A stretch of DNA of 64,000 nt from Pseudoscleropodium purum (GCA_963969395.1 OZ017803.1:6138001-6202000); one strand, 5' to 3'; positions 1-12,692 are shown, counted from the first letter of the stretch. The notes: generated by a model not told the origin, from the sequence alone. Numbers and translations: made by a program.

Positions 1-710
1 TGCTTCTACGATTACTTCTATACATAATTGTATGTGACGCTAGGAAATCAATGCATTGCCCTGATTTTTGAGATGTATTTTGGCTTATCGCCATGATGCA
101 ATAAAATATCATCATATGATCGTGACATTCATTTGAAATCTAGGTCTTTGTTCGCCATTTTCTATGCATGAATTTATTTTGATCGCCAATTAAACTTTTC
201 ATCATTCTTCCTCATCACCCAAGTACAATTACAATATGTAAAAAAGTCGCCAAGTACTCTTCTTGAAATTTTTCACATGTTGCCACCTCACAACTTCTGT
301 TGATGCTCTAAAGTCGCCACTAACGCACTCACAAGAAAGGAAAAATTGCCTTTTCATCCATTTGAAAAAATCGAAAAAAAACCCTGATTTTTATTGGTAC
401 AATTACTCTTATAAGACATGTTGGTCATCAAAAAACTCATCTTTTTAATAACATGTGAATCATTTGCTTTTGAAAATCTAAAAACATTCATTAGAGGTCA
501 AATCAAGGGTCAAATTAATGTATACAAGACTTCCCCTCCAAATACAAAATTCCAAGGGATGAACACCTATTCTTCTATATAGAAAGATTCTATTGTGTAA
601 ATAAAGATCATAGCACACAATAAATTGAGTGCCATAACTACCACTAAATATGCAATCAAAAACTAAACAAAAATGCATAATAAACACATCCTCAAAGGGA
701 TCAATACTTT

Positions 711-732
711 GGGGGGGGGGGGGGGGGGGGGG
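711..732. repeat. Poly-G homopolymer, 22 nt
   Basis: An uninterrupted run of 22 G on the plus strand. Runs this long are error-prone in sequencing, so the exact length is uncertain. It could form a G-quadruplex. Confidence 0.9.
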
Positions 733-2631
733 TTAGAGGCATTTCTCTTCTTGACTAAAAGCTCCGATTCTGGATTTGAATGAAGGAAAGGCGTCAATGG
801 TCTCCAAATTTCAATTAGTATGTTTTTGAGTTGTCGCCACAATACTTGGAGTACGAAGTGTTCTAGACATATGCATAATGGACTAATGAGCATACACTTC
901 AATTGGACTAGATAGATCGCTATTGAGAGGCTTATATGGAATTTGTTTTTGCATTCAAAGAGGGTACAACAGCAAGTTCCATACGAGCCTCCCAATAGCA
1001 CTCTACTTGACACAATTGGAGTGTGTGCTCATCAATCCATTGCTCATATGTTTAAAACACTTCATATTCCAAATATTGTAGTAACAACTCAAAAGCATAC
1101 CAATTATTGAATCTTGAAGACTATTGATGTTTCTCTTCATCGAAGTCCAAAATTGGAGCTTCTAGTTGGGAAGAGAGTGCTCCAACCCTCTCAATATTCG
1201 ATTCCTTACTATACTTCGACAATCGTCGTCCATATCATAAAATGTATATACACTCCAAACCAAAGCCTACTAGTAATATCCAACGCCAAAATAGATTCAA
1301 AAGTCTCATTGGTATTTATCACTAGCTCAAAGTTGTCGGTGTGAATATCTTCTAAGTAGTCTATTGATAGAAATTGATAATATTGATTTCTAGTGTGCAC
1401 TATAAAATAACTACATGAATATCTGCAATTATTTATAGGCTAAAAGTAACCTGCATCCACACCTATCTAAAGGCTAAAGGCAACTTGCATTTGCATTTGT
1501 ATCACTACCAAACTTGTAGTTCGTAGGTCATCACTTCTCGAGTACCACAATTCAAACAAGCACTGCCCACTTGGTGCACAAAAAATGATCTTATCAATGA
1601 TTAACATGACCTCATCACCACGATACATATATGAAAATGAAAGCTTATTTACAAACAAAAAATGGGACAAAATCGGAAATAGACAACAACAATGTCCGTC
1701 ATAAAAGAAGGTACCAAAAACAAAATGCAAGAAATTCAAATTGGATCCTCTTCCCCAAACAACAAATTGCAAAAACACAAGAAAAGTGTAAATGAGAGCC
1801 ACCAACAAACGCTTGCGATGGATGATTACAAATCACCAATTCTATATCAATAACAAAAGGTAGATATTGTTGTCAAGTGAAAAAACTATGCATCTACACA
1901 CATGAAGTCAAGTGGCTCTCACTTCAAAAAAAGAAAATCCAAGTGTACAAGCATGAAAGAAGAAATAAAGACTTTACTAACTCATCTCCAAACAAAGCAA
2001 AAATATATAATTTTCTCCAAAAACACTTATTAAACTTGACTTAACAACAATGTCAAGCTAAAGAGCTCTCTCCATCTAAATATCCAAACCTTAAAATGGA
2101 TGAACTTTAACATTTGACACATGAACTCTAGAGAAACTCTAAGTATAATTCCTAAGTGAGTTCAACTAACACTACAATTCGATGTAAAACAACTCCGATG
2201 TCACTTCATGTGACAATTCTCTATCATCCATTGGACAATAAACATCTACAATGCCATTTAAAGGTTAAAAAATACAATATGCATTTCTAAGTTGGTGAAG
2301 GATTTTAGAGAATGAACCCCTTAGCATCTTATTTGTATTCCTATTTACAAATAAGGTGCTAAAGTGGTAAAAAAAACGTAATTCTTTTCAATCTTAACCA
2401 AATGTGAGAGAAATAATTCCAATAAGATGATTTACCTTAACCCCTATAAGAATTCTACACATTTTCTTTGTCTATGTAAAATGAGCAAATTTGAATATTG
2501 GGGTACATTTTGAAGGTGGTTGGAAGGTCCAAGCAACTTAGAAAATTTTGAAATTTAAAAACTATGACTTTGTTTGATAAAGAAGAGTCACAGTCTTTTA
2601 AACATTATAGCACAATTATTAAAAATTCTAA

Positions 2632-2710
2632 AACACACAAAACAAGGAAAAGAAAAGAAAAAGCAAGATATTTTTGAAACACACAGAACTAGGAAAAGAA
2701 AAGAAAAAGA
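2632..2710. repeat. Two-copy 46-bp tandem duplication, purine-rich
   Basis: A roughly 33-bp stretch starting AAACACACA and ending GGAAAAGAAAAGAAAAAG occurs near 2632 and again near 2678 with few differences, giving a period of 46 bp. I see no coding role. Confidence 0.7.
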
Positions 2711-3945
2711 GAGATTTTCCACACGTACCATCCCATCACTAGCTTCTAATAGCTTCTAAGCATAAAAGGAAGGTCCAAATCCTTGTTGATTATTGTGTTC
2801 TTTGAGTGTGAAGTCAAGACTACAGTCATTTCTTTACTTGAGTTTGTTGTAAATTGTTCATAGGCATTTCATCTGGGTTTGCAAAAATGATTCACCAACA
2901 TGATACAGTTGATTCATATGGTGAGATCCATGATTGCTCACAAGCGTGTGTTCATCTTGTGTGGGAAACTAGGAACAATGACCTTGCAACACTTCAACGC
3001 GACAGTTATCACCAAGTCTGGCACCCATTCCTTCGACATGAACATGGATTTCTTGTACGATGTCTACACAACTGGATTCTAGTGTGGGGATGGTGTGCAG
3101 GTTACAATACGTACAGTACAATGACAACCTGCTCTGGTGGTCAGTTGGTCACACACTGCAGGTACTGTACCAGACTTCCGTGTTTCCCAAAACAGCAAAT
3201 GCTTTTGTAAACAGGTACCGAAATCTGGGATGTAAGGGTTAAATTTGTTCATCAAACCTATCAACAGAATTCAAGTCAGGCAACCTGAAACAAGAAATTG
3301 AAACACAGCCAAGAGCCCAAGAGTGGCTGGGCATTCTTCACTTGAGAATTGCCAATTCAGAAACTCTAGCCTTAAAATACTTGGCTATAATCAACACTCT
3401 CACACACACATGCTAAGCTGGACACCAAACACCAAAACCAAAATGGTTAATCACACCACGCAATTCATCTCTCATACTCAATAAAACAGTTGTTCAACAC
3501 TGCATTTCAGATCCAGGCCGACATTTGCCATCCCTGGGAGGACAAAAAAAAAGCACTCCAGGCAACATAAATCAGAAATTATTTCTTCGGTTTCGCTTCC
3601 CAAGTTGATTCATTTACACACAACAAATCACTCGGAACACATCACAGCACTCACAAGAAACACAGAAGCAGGAAAATCCTCACGCCTATACACAAAGAAT
3701 CTCAGGTAAAGTTAAAAATGTGGATCATCACTGGAACACCACACGCCCTAAATAAGCAGCAAAGTAAGGAATTCTATTTCAACCCTGATCGTGATCCCAA
3801 ACCCTAACGCTTGCCCTGAGAGCTCGATAAATGGTACATATCTACACAGAGACAACAGTTGCACAAACGAAAAGATTCAAAAAGTGTGATACACTATTTT
3901 CCTAGCGTATGTAGAATTTATCTACCTGTTCCATTTCGCCACTAT

Positions 3946-4557
3946 TCAAAGCGGAATTTCGCCACTATCGACAATGACAACCTTCCGCTTGGGCGTCCCC
4001 CCCGAGGAGCCTTCCGCCTCCACTTTGTACACGACATCAAGTCCACTCAACACCTTCCCAAAGACGACATGGCGTCCATCCAGCCAACTCGTCTTCACAG
4101 TACAGATGAAGAATTGGGAGCCGTTGGTGTTAGGCCCGGCATTGGCCATGGACAGGATCCCAGGACCTGTGTGCTTGAGCTTGAAGCTCTCGTCGGCAAA
4201 CCGACTTCCATAGATAGACTCCCCACCACGGCCGTTCCCTTGCGTGGTATCCCCCCCCTGGATCATAAAACTCGGGATGATGCGGTGGAACACGGAGCCC
4301 TTGTAGTGCAAGGGTTTGCCACTCTCGCCAACGCCTTTCTCCCCCGTGCAAAACGCCCGGAAATTCTCCACCGTCTTGGGCGCTGCTCTCCCGTACAGAC
4401 CGATCACAATGCGACCCGCGGGGGTGGAGTCGATCTCCACGTCGAAGAAAACCTTGTGAGTCACCTCGTCGTACCCCTTCCGCTCCGATTTCTTGGCGGA
4501 AACGCTCACAGAGAACAAAAGTAGTGCCAGCACGGTGAAGAAAATAGTTCTCCCCAT
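3946..4557 (-). CDS. Secretory-pathway cyclophilin (peptidyl-prolyl cis-trans isomerase), single exon
   Basis: Cyclophilins catalyse cis-trans isomerisation of Xaa-Pro bonds and assist folding. This 203-residue protein begins with a hydrophobic signal peptide (about residues 1-21), so it should act in the ER or be secreted, like plant CYP19-4/CYP20-1. The cyclophilin domain spans about 34-201. Active-site residues known from human CypA are present at a constant offset of 37: R92 and F97 and Q100 in [15 protein letters not shown]158 and H163 in SWLDGRH. The plant insertion is visible as [13 protein letters not shown]. There is no KDEL-type tail; the end GEIPL resembles family members. An in-frame ATG lies 23 codons upstream (4626), but starting there would bury the signal peptide, so I chose 4557. 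The coding region has no intron, which is unusual because I recall ER-type plant homologues having several; a retrocopy is possible. No decay is seen. Confidence 0.93.
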   Translation of the reverse strand: MGRTIFFTVLALLLFSVSVSAKKSERKGYDEVTHKVFFDVEIDSTPAGRIVIGLYGRAAPKTVENFRAFCTGEKGVGESGKPLHYKGSVFHRIIPSFMIQGGDTTQGNGRGGESIYGSRFADESFKLKHTGPGILSMANAGPNTNGSQFFICTVKTSWLDGRHVVFGKVLSGLDVVYKVEAEGSSGGTPKRKVVIVDSGEIPL

Positions 4558-4840
4558 CGCGATCTCAACCTTATTTTCAGAAGAAAAAAAAATCCAAAGC
4601 ACCGAATCTGCTACAAATTGATACAAACTCTGTTACTGTACGCTACAAACTAACAAACTGTGCTACAAAGTGGCAAAATGTGCAAGAAAAGTTTGGAAGT
4701 GCGAGCGTATGGCGATGGCGGTGGAATTGATTCGTCTCTTGGTTGCCGTGTTTGGTGATTGCGTCCGGATGATCAGTGGGGCAAGTGCCGAATCTTCTTT
4801 GGGGATCACATGAAGGATACCGGCTTCCTCAGCAAGTTCC

Positions 4841-4985
4841 GGATTCGGTACCCACACTATTTTAGTGAGAGCGCTTTTCTTTTTCTCGTCTCTTCTTTCT
4901 TTCTTCTTTCAGTGTTTTCGGATTCGGCACCCACACTATTTTAATTAGAGTGCTTTTCTTTTTCTCTTCTTTCTTTTTCCCCCTT
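4841..4985. repeat. Tandem duplication (period 79 bp) upstream of the cyclophilin
   Basis: Two adjacent copies begin GGATTCGG(T/C)ACCCACACTATTTTA at 4841 and 4920, each followed by a pyrimidine-rich CTTTTCTTTTTCTC tract. They lie about 300 bp upstream of the cyclophilin start on its minus strand, so they may sit in its promoter, but no known regulatory motif was recognised. Confidence 0.75.
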
Positions 4986-4989
4986 GGTT

Positions 4990-7340
4990 TGTTATTTTTG
5001 GTTGCTTTTGTTTTGCTGCCGCAAGGAAACAAATATTTTTCTTGGTTATCCACCTTGCTAAGGTAAGGTGGGCATCTTCAAATGCACCATTGGCCCAAAA
5101 CCACCATCATCACTCTAGGAATATATCTATGAAATCAATTTGTATCTCTATAAAAGGAACAATTTTAAAACGTCTTCCAATTTTTTTTGGATCTTTCATA
5201 ACTTTTGCATATAATATTCAAATGTCATGTTCTTTTTGTAAGTTAGAACTTGTATGCCTAATACTAATAATTAGGCATAGTAGCAAGCTAAAATAGTCTT
5301 TGATTCTTTTGATTGTCTCATGTGAAAGATTGAACTTTAGTATTAAAATAGATGGATAGCATAAGTTGGAAGGTATGTGTTAGCCTTTATTCCATAACTT
5401 TAAGATGAAAGGGTGATTTGTAAGCTCTTGTCCATTAGTTTTTAGACAAGCTCTTTGTGCACTCGTTTGCAAGTAATTTAGTACGATGTTTTATCTATAT
5501 AAATATTCTTTTGCAAAATGGTAAATTACAATTTGATAGGTTGGATGATGTTTTGAAGATTTGAAAATATTATAATTAAAAAAATGAAACAAGTAATACA
5601 GTGTGATATAAAAAAAATAGTATATTGTAATATGCAAATGCCCTAAACATTTTTACTTAACATTCAAATTTTTAAATTGAAGATAAACATTATGATTTAA
5701 GTGTAAAGAAGACTTTGGAAAATATTCACTTCATAATTAAAGGATACAAAATGAGGTAGAGGATATGTCAATGTGTTGAAAACAAATTATAAGACTAAGA
5801 CATTTATTGTTGACTTGATATTTTTGACAATGTCAACTTGTCATGCTTTAATAGGTGTTCAGAGTTACAACCAATTTGACATAATAGTTTCTACAATTGT
5901 TGTAAATTGTTGAACTTTCTAAAATTTTGCTCCCAATTTTATCACATATTATTGCAAAGATTATAGTTGATTGATTTCAAATTTTATGGTTAAGGAAGCA
6001 ATTGCTTTGGACATAAATAAATGGTTAAAAGTAATTGCCTCTACAAAATTAAAATGGATCATTTTAGAGGTTTCAAAAAAGATAGAAATTAATGCAATTG
6101 AAAAAAAGATTCTATATTGTAGATTTTTGAATTTTTAAAATATATTTGGATAGCTACTTTAATTGAAGACAAATTAGAAAACACAAGAATATATTTCTAA
6201 TGTAGATATTAAAGATGATTTGGTTTTGTAATAAAATTAATATATTTGAAATTTTAGATTTATTTATATAAAAGGGGGAAATCTCAACTTTAAAGGTGAA
6301 TATAGAATCAATAGACTCTACCTCCCTATAGAATGAGATTTAATCCTAAAATGCTCCCTAAGCCAAGAAGTGATCAATGGATGGCTCTTAAAATTACTAT
6401 AAAATTAAAGAATGTATCTATGAGTCTACAAATTAGATCATTTTTTGCAAAATACCTTAGTAATAGGACTTATCTTTTTGTTGATCCTTGAAGGACTAAA
6501 CATTCAAATTTTAAATAATAGATGAAAGCAAATACATACCAAGCACACAAAAATGCATTTTTTCATCCATTAAATTTTTAGAAGATTCTTGTGTTAGTTC
6601 TATTATATTTATTCTATATACAATAGTTTCAAAAGATTTTGTTTTGCAAATATTCTATAATTCAAAAGGTAGTAGGAGTTTTGACCTCAAAAAATAATTT
6701 TTTTTAGTTTTAAAATGATTCTTTAAAAAAGACTTGAATAAAAAATAAAATTAAAATCTTCAAAATCAGTTGATTAGAACTTAACATTTAGAATTTAAAA
6801 GAAATAGATTCTTTCAAAAATCACAAATATTCAATTTATACTTGATTTTAGAAGGAAATTTCAATTTTTGGCTTCAAATATTATTGAAGAATATTGGTTT
6901 GTATATTGGTTGATCTAACTAAATGGATATGATTTATATATCGTATTTTATAACTATTGTTTGAAAGTCCTAATTAAATTATTATTCTAAATTATATTTC
7001 ATAATACATCTTTACAATTTTTAGAAATTTGAACTATTTGTGGTTTTTAGGTTAAATATCTTCACAAATTCCTTTCAAATGTTCAAGATAGAAACTCCCA
7101 AATGTGCCCTCTCTCCCAAAAGCACCTTTGTCTTTACTAATTGTACATTTAGTTAATCAATATCAACCTCTGTTAAAGAAACAATTTTAGAACCTCTACC
7201 TAAATAAATTTATAGCTTTTGCATGCAACATCCAAATGCAACATTTTTAATGTTACATTGAAATTCTTTTTAGGTTGAAAACAAGAAAATGTAAAAATTT
7301 GACAAGCCTAATAATAGGAAATAAGCTTATGATAAAGAGG
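4990..7340. other. AT-rich intergenic DNA with dispersed repeats
   Basis: No gene is recognised. Two stretches resemble each other: about 5080-5290 and about 7100-7310 share the theme (A/G)AACAATTTTA(A/G)AAC, then ATAACTTTTGCAT-like, then CAAATG. A second repeat, about 6480-7040, has a relative at about 11700-12215 (annotated separately). This suggests old mobile-element DNA. Confidence 0.5.
6480..7040 (+). repeat. Dispersed repeat, copy 1 (direct relative at 11700-12215)
   Basis: Matching landmarks in the same order as in copy 2: CACAAAAAT, TTCATCCAT, AGATTCTTGTG, ATTCTATAATTCAAA, ATGGATATGAT and ATACATCTT. The two copies flank the PER1 gene in direct orientation. No ORF is conserved between them, so it is probably a decayed non-coding part of a transposon. 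Confidence 0.65.
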
Positions 7341-7375
7341 TGCTTCTGGGAGTCCTACTTAATACCTAATTATTT

Positions 7376-7672
7376 ATGGAAATTATCCTCCCATGTGCGG
7401 GGGCATTGAAATGTTCGGTATTAGGTCTTGCGAGGGGGTTTCTCATCTCCGCGTTTAGGGTTTGTCGCAAGCGACTCCCGAGCTTCCCGTCCCACTCCAG
7501 CTCGTGCTTGCGTGCGTGCCAGAAGTTATTTTCCAAATCGCCTCTCCGCGGGTGCCTGCTGGACGGATTGTTTCGATTTCATGTTTCTACGAAGTTAAAT
7601 CCAGCTGATGCGCTTCTCCTCTTTCCTTTCCGTCTCGTCTTGCTCGTCGTCGTCCAAGTTGGAGCTTCGTGA
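7376..7672 (+). promoter_or_regulatory. Possible upstream ORF or 5' leader of the PER1-type gene
   Basis: A 98-codon open frame starts at an ATG at 7376 and ends with a TGA at 7670-7672, two bases before the main ATG at 7675. The stretch is more GC-rich than the upstream DNA, as expected for a promoter-proximal leader. If transcription starts upstream of 7376 this would be an upstream ORF able to reduce main-frame initiation. If transcription starts inside it, it is meaningless. The start site cannot be seen. Confidence 0.3.
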
Positions 7673-7674
7673 CG

Positions 7675-10098
7675 ATGTTGCGAGGAAAGAGCCTCCCGCT
7701 GCTGCTACTGCTGCTGTTCGTGGTTTCTTCGCTGGTGCTGGTCTGCCGGGCCAGTGATGGCGACCAGCGCGTCGGTTATAGGTACGTGCTCTTGTGTTGA
7801 CATTGCAAATTTTCGTTTGCTGGCTTTCTTTGATTCGGGATTGTGGTGTTTTTTAGGTTTTTGGAAGGAGTGTTGGAGCGAAGACTGTGTGAGGGACGAC
7901 TGCAGTCTCTTTGATGTATTCCTGAGATATATCTTAGATTAGACATATGTTTTTTGAAGAGACATTCCAGGGTTGGTATCTCTCGTAAATGGTTGCATCG
8001 ATTCGATCTGTTGGCAGTGGAAGCTACATTGTCGAAATCGCATCTTCTCGTCCCCTTCACGTTTCTATGTTCCCGTCTCAATCTTGGGACCCTTGAAGTA
8101 CAGCAGCTTTTTGTAACGGGATCGGGGTATTTTGAGGTTTTTGGAAGAGGATGTGTTTCAGGGTGGTTGTGAAATTTTTGGTAATGTAGTTTCCGGTGCT
8201 TGTAAATCGAATTGATGCATTAGACTGCTGTATGAGGGCTACCAACCCTGGAATGCCTCTTCACAAAACATGCGTTGCTCCTTGGATGTACATGTGAGGG
8301 GTTGGTAGCCCTCAGACAGTGGTTATTCCGAAATTTATCGGTCTGCACAGAGGACATCTTCACAGGCGGATGGTGGTTGTGTTGTTTTCCTGATAAAGTG
8401 TGAATGAATGTTTTTTCTGCAGGGCGTGTGTACGAGGCTGTGAGCAGACTGGATGTGTAGGTGGCCAGTGCTACAACAGCTGCAACTTTCCGGTAAATGT
8501 TGATTTGGAGGGCAATATTCTTCCGAAAAAGGCAATCAATTCTCCTCATGAGAAGTTTCTGGAGGAGCCGTTATACTTGCGGTGGAAGAAGTGGGACTGC
8601 ATTAGTGAGTGCCGCTACCAGTGCATGCTTCGTGAGGAGCTTGCTCGCGAAGCTGGTCCTGAGGCTCCGGTCAAATATCACGGAAAATGGCCATTTGTCC
8701 GAATCTTCAGCCTGCAGGTCGGTTCCATGACAACCTTTTTTTAATTACTGGTGCATATGGCTCGGGCACGAGTTTATTAATTCCCTTCACTGTATATCAT
8801 CTATCTTTTTTGCTGGTGCAAGTGTTGTGTTACGAAGTAGCCAGTTATCCTGGCTTTAATGAGAGTGGCCTTAAGTGATGCTTTAGTGACGACTTGTGGT
8901 GGTTTGCGCAATTCAGGAACCAGCTTCGGTGGCATTCTCTGTGTTGAACCTGCTGGTCCACTTCCAAGGGTTCTCTTCGTTTCTGGTGCTCATCTACTAC
9001 AAGCTTCCTTCTCGTACCAAAGGCCCCTATTACGAATATGTGGGACTTTGGACGATCTATGGCTTACTGTCCATGAATAGCTGGATTTGGAGCACCGTAT
9101 TTCACTCGAGGTGAGCAAATTTTCATTGTCCCTGGACAAAATATTAATCCAAGAATTTATGAAATGAAATTGGGGATGGTTTTTATATTTTACTTTAACA
9201 GCGTTGTGTATTTCATTGAGACGGCTATCTGTGGTTATTGGTTCTGTAGACATTATCACTACATATTGTCCAACTCATAGCAGGCTGATTTCGAAACTGC
9301 TTGTCGATATTTATCCTTCTTGTAGGGTCTGCAACATTATTTCTCATATACTTGTTGATTGCGAGTGTTGCTGATGAGAGATGTCAGGGTACATGCTACG
9401 CACCAAGGCGGTTTCCTTCTTGAGCGTCAGCTGACTAAGGTCTACGTCATTGAATAGTGATCTGATTGTTTGTTGATTCCAGAGACATGACATTCACTGA
9501 GATGCTGGACTATTCATCAGCTATTGCTTTGATTGGTTACTCTTTGATGTTGGCCATCATTCGAACTGTAAACCTGCGGGCTGAAGCGCCTCGAGTAATG
9601 GTGGCAGCTCCTATAATCGCCTTCATCTCCACTCATATCTTGTATCTCAATCTTTATAAATTCGACTATGGTAAGCTTTTGACAACTGATGTTTCATATT
9701 TATTTTGAGTAATGTAATTCTTTGCATTGATACAAGAGTAATTCTCTTATCTTTGCGGATATGATGATGAAAATGCAGGTTTGAATATGATCGTCTGCGT
9801 GGTGATAGGCGCAGCCCAGCTTCTAATATGGGCAACGTGGGGTTTCCTTACGAGACACCCCGCTCGGTTCAAACTGTGGACTGTAGTATTCGGAGCTGCC
9901 TTTGCCATGCTCTTGGAAGTCTTTGACTTTCCACCTCTATGGGGAATTTTCGACGCCCACGCCATATGGCATGCTACTACTCTGCCCATCACGTATTTGT
10001 GGTGGAGCTTCATTAAGAGCGACGCAACCTACAGAACAGAAATGTTGGTCAAGAAAGGCCCTTCGGACCTCCAAGAAGAGGCCAGGAAAACTCAATAA
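7675..10098 (+). CDS. PER1/PGAP3-type GPI-anchor lipid-remodelling membrane protein, five exons
   Basis: Exons 7675-7781, 8423-8717, 8917-9110, 9483-9670 and 9779-10098 join in frame across GT..AG introns to give 367 residues. Yeast Per1 and mammalian PGAP3 remove the sn-2 acyl chain of GPI anchors in the ER/Golgi and belong to the CREST membrane-hydrolase superfamily. A signal peptide (about 1-26) precedes a cysteine-rich luminal segment (ACVRGCEQTGCVGGQC, C38-C56), then KYHGKWPF, then several hydrophobic membrane spans. Conserved polar residues expected at the CREST active site are visible: H197 in FHSRD, D311, and H322/H326 in the HxxxH pair of DAHAIWHATT. The ATG at 7675 immediately precedes the signal peptide. 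Length is close to plant homologues (about 340-370). All splice junctions preserve the frame, so the gene looks functional. Intron 1 contains a hairpin insertion. Confidence 0.93.
8228..8319 (+). repeat. Hairpin-forming inverted repeat in PER1 intron 1
   Basis: The left arm (8228-8249, CTGTATGAGGGCTACCAACCC) is nearly complementary to the right arm (8297-8319, GGGTTGGTAGCCCTCAGACAG) across a loop of about 47 nt. The loop side of the left arm (CCAACCCTGGAATG...CTCTTCA) is also complementary to 7955-7975 (TGAAGAGACATTCCAGGGTTGG), so a second, larger fold of about 300 nt is possible. It may be a small MITE or MITE remnant. Confidence 0.7.
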
Positions 10099-12690
10099 TC
10101 ATAGAGCCTTTCCTGAATTCCGCTCATCTGAGTAGTTGGACCGCAGCTTCTTTTGATTAGTTGCAATTTGAAGATGTGTAGAATTAAGAAATAATATTCT
10201 GAATCTTGCACGGAAGATGCCGGCGTGATTGTATTGCTAAAGAAAGGGTTTTGTCGCTTTAGCTGTAGGTCGCCCTTGCTGTCCACTATACTACTATCTG
10301 CAGATGATGTCATTTACTGTCAGGTACTATTAGACTCTGCACTGGTTTTCTTAGCATTTTTATTTATTTCTATTCTTGTTACTGCCAGGGTTTAGATACT
10401 GCAGCGTCTTTCACTACTTCAGATTCTCCTGGTCATAGCAGATAGGTTGTGGAGTCTCTTTTTTGGCCGGTGGATCGCAAATGGTCACCGATTCTTAAGG
10501 GCTTAACGCCCTGAACAGAAACTCCCATCTGGTGTAAAAATTTTAATTTTTTTGGTGAGGTTTTTGTGCTCCTTCAGTGGATTGTCCTGTCGCTGATTAA
10601 ACTGTTGCTTTTTAGGTTACATTTTGTCATTGATGGTTGAATACATAGCAAAACAGTTAATAACACAAGGCTTAACCTTTTTGCATTGCATGGTGATTTA
10701 CAGTAAGTCAGGCTCTGAATTTGCATCTGAAATTTTGCATGAGTATACCTAACAAGATTAAAAACTTAATGGAGAGATTCAAATATATCTAGAGCGAAAA
10801 TTTTATTCCTAGAGGTTTGAAATTTTTTATAGTAGCTTACTATAGTTATGTATGGTTGAAGTTATATCTATTTGTGTGTGTGTGTATGTATATGTATATA
10901 TTCAATTTTTGGTAGTATACCAAAATATCCTTAATAATTTAAGGGTTAAGATAGAGGATGCTATTTGTTTGTTTTCAAGCATTTTAACATATAGTAATTG
11001 TGAGAGTGATTTTTGGGAGATGTATTGAGGAATGGAGTGATGACTTTGGGAAAATGATCTAATTCATTTAAAGGTTAAATTTCATTTCTATGTATCAATT
11101 TTTTATTCAAAGGGAGTGTTAGTATGCGAGTACAAAATCTATGAGCTCATGAGTTTAAGAGTCTATATTATAAACACCTTTTATAGATGTCTATGTTATA
11201 AGTATTTATATTATAGACTCTTTCCATATTATAGTGTACATATGTTGTAAACACCTTCAAATGGTTGTAGACACATACCTAAAACTAGATTTAAGGTATG
11301 TAGGCTCATGTCTTTGTATTCACAAACTAGTAGTGTTATTTTTTTGAAGTTAGAAGTAGGAACATTAAAACCTCCATTCCTCCAATTGGCTAGTCAAATT
11401 TACACCACTCATTAAATGAGTTGTTTGTAATAGGGTCAATATATGAGACCTAATGGTATATAGAAAATTTAAATCTTAGTTGATGAAAAAGGATTTATAA
11501 ATCCTTAACCTTATATTATAACTATAGACATTAAGTGCCTAATGGATGATAGAGAATCATTCTATGTATAACAAAAGTTTAAATGTTCATCTTTAAAATT
11601 TTGTGTGAAAAGGGGAAGTCTTGTATACCAATTTGACCTCCAATGAGTGATATTGGGTTTTTTTAAGCAAATGATTAGCATGGTGTCCAAAAGAATGATT
11701 TTCACAGTGATTAGCCCATCCTTTTGAGGTTAAAGACTAAGTGTTCAAATTTTGAACAATGAATGAACACAAACACATTCCAAAGCCACAAAAATTTGTA
11801 TTTTCATCCATCAATATTTTTGTAGATTCTTGTGCTAGTTCTTCAACATTTGTACAATTTAGATTTTAAAGACTTTGCTTTGAAAACATTCTATAATTCA
11901 AAGAATACTAGTAGGTTTGGCTTAAATAATACCTTTTTAAGTTCAAAAAATGACTCTTCAAAAACAACAAATATTTCTTTTTTTCCTTTAAAAAGGAAAA
12001 GAAATAGAAAATTATTTTAAAATCACAAGTACTCAATTTGCAATCATTTTTAGAAGAAACTTTCAATTCAATTGAAAAATATTGATTAGTGTAGTAGTTG
12101 ATTTAACTACATGGATATGATCTATAATCATATTTTACAACTATTATTTGTGAATCATCATAAATTTTTTCTCTTAAATTACATTTTATCATACATCTTC
12201 ACAATTTGGGAAACCTTGACCAGTTACTCCTTGGGCTAATCCCTCACTATCCATGGTTTGATACAATGACACCACACCTTTTACAGACCAATATAGAAAT
12301 TGTATATGCTTGTAAGATTGGGGTAGAATTGGGATTTTGTCACTACATAGATTTAAGAATGCATTCCATGGAAGGTTGTTGCTGCAACTAAACGGAGTTT
12401 CAATAATCCAATTTTCAACAATTTGCATGCAATTAGGATGGAAGAAGTATGAGCCACTTTTAGAACCTCTTCCTAGTAGTCCTTTGGAATTTGTGGCAAA
12501 TGAAGTGATAGATGGAACTACATTAAAATTGGTAAGTGTAAGCGCAATGGTATGATCATTAATTGTATAAATCTTAAAGAATGCCATATTTAACTACTTT
12601 TGGACTATTGAAAGTCCAAAATTAAAGAAAGGCAGAAATCTCTCGATGTATAATGGTAGGCAATAGACTGGGAGAATAAAATTAATTTTT
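10099..12690. other. Intergenic DNA downstream of PER1, no gene recognised
   Basis: The first few hundred bases should hold the PER1 3' untranslated region. A GT-rich microsatellite lies near 10872-10900. The rest is AT-rich. Repeat copy 2 is at 11700-12215. Open frames of 62-132 codons around 12200-12590 exist on both strands but show no recognisable domain. Confidence 0.5.
11700..12215 (+). repeat. Dispersed repeat, copy 2 (direct relative of 6480-7040)
   Basis: Shares ordered landmarks with 6480-7040, including TTCATCCAT, AGATTCTTGTG, ATTCTATAATTCAAA, ACATGGATATGAT and ATACATCTTCACAATTT. Substitutions and small indels are spread along the length, so the duplication is old. Confidence 0.65.
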
Positions 12691-12692
12691 GT

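Larger units (their letters stand above)
1..3945. other. Intergenic DNA upstream of the cyclophilin, no gene recognised
   Basis: AT-rich DNA with only short, overlapping open frames on both strands. I recognise no protein family. The stretch 2850-3240 is less AT-rich and has open frames of 60-118 codons in several frames, which suggests decayed coding sequence, but no frame gives a recognisable domain. The interval also holds a 22-nt G run at 711-732 and a short purine-rich tandem duplication near 2632-2710. The part nearest 3945 would contain the 3' untranslated region of the minus-strand cyclophilin gene. Confidence 0.5.

Noticed and set aside
2854..3242. Cluster of 60-118 codon ORFs on both strands
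   Set aside because: Three frames are open over the same bases and none shows a recognisable domain; kept only as possible decayed coding sequence.
3859..4524. Plus-strand ORF of 221 codons
   Set aside because: It is the antisense of the cyclophilin coding region, which has full family motifs on the minus strand.
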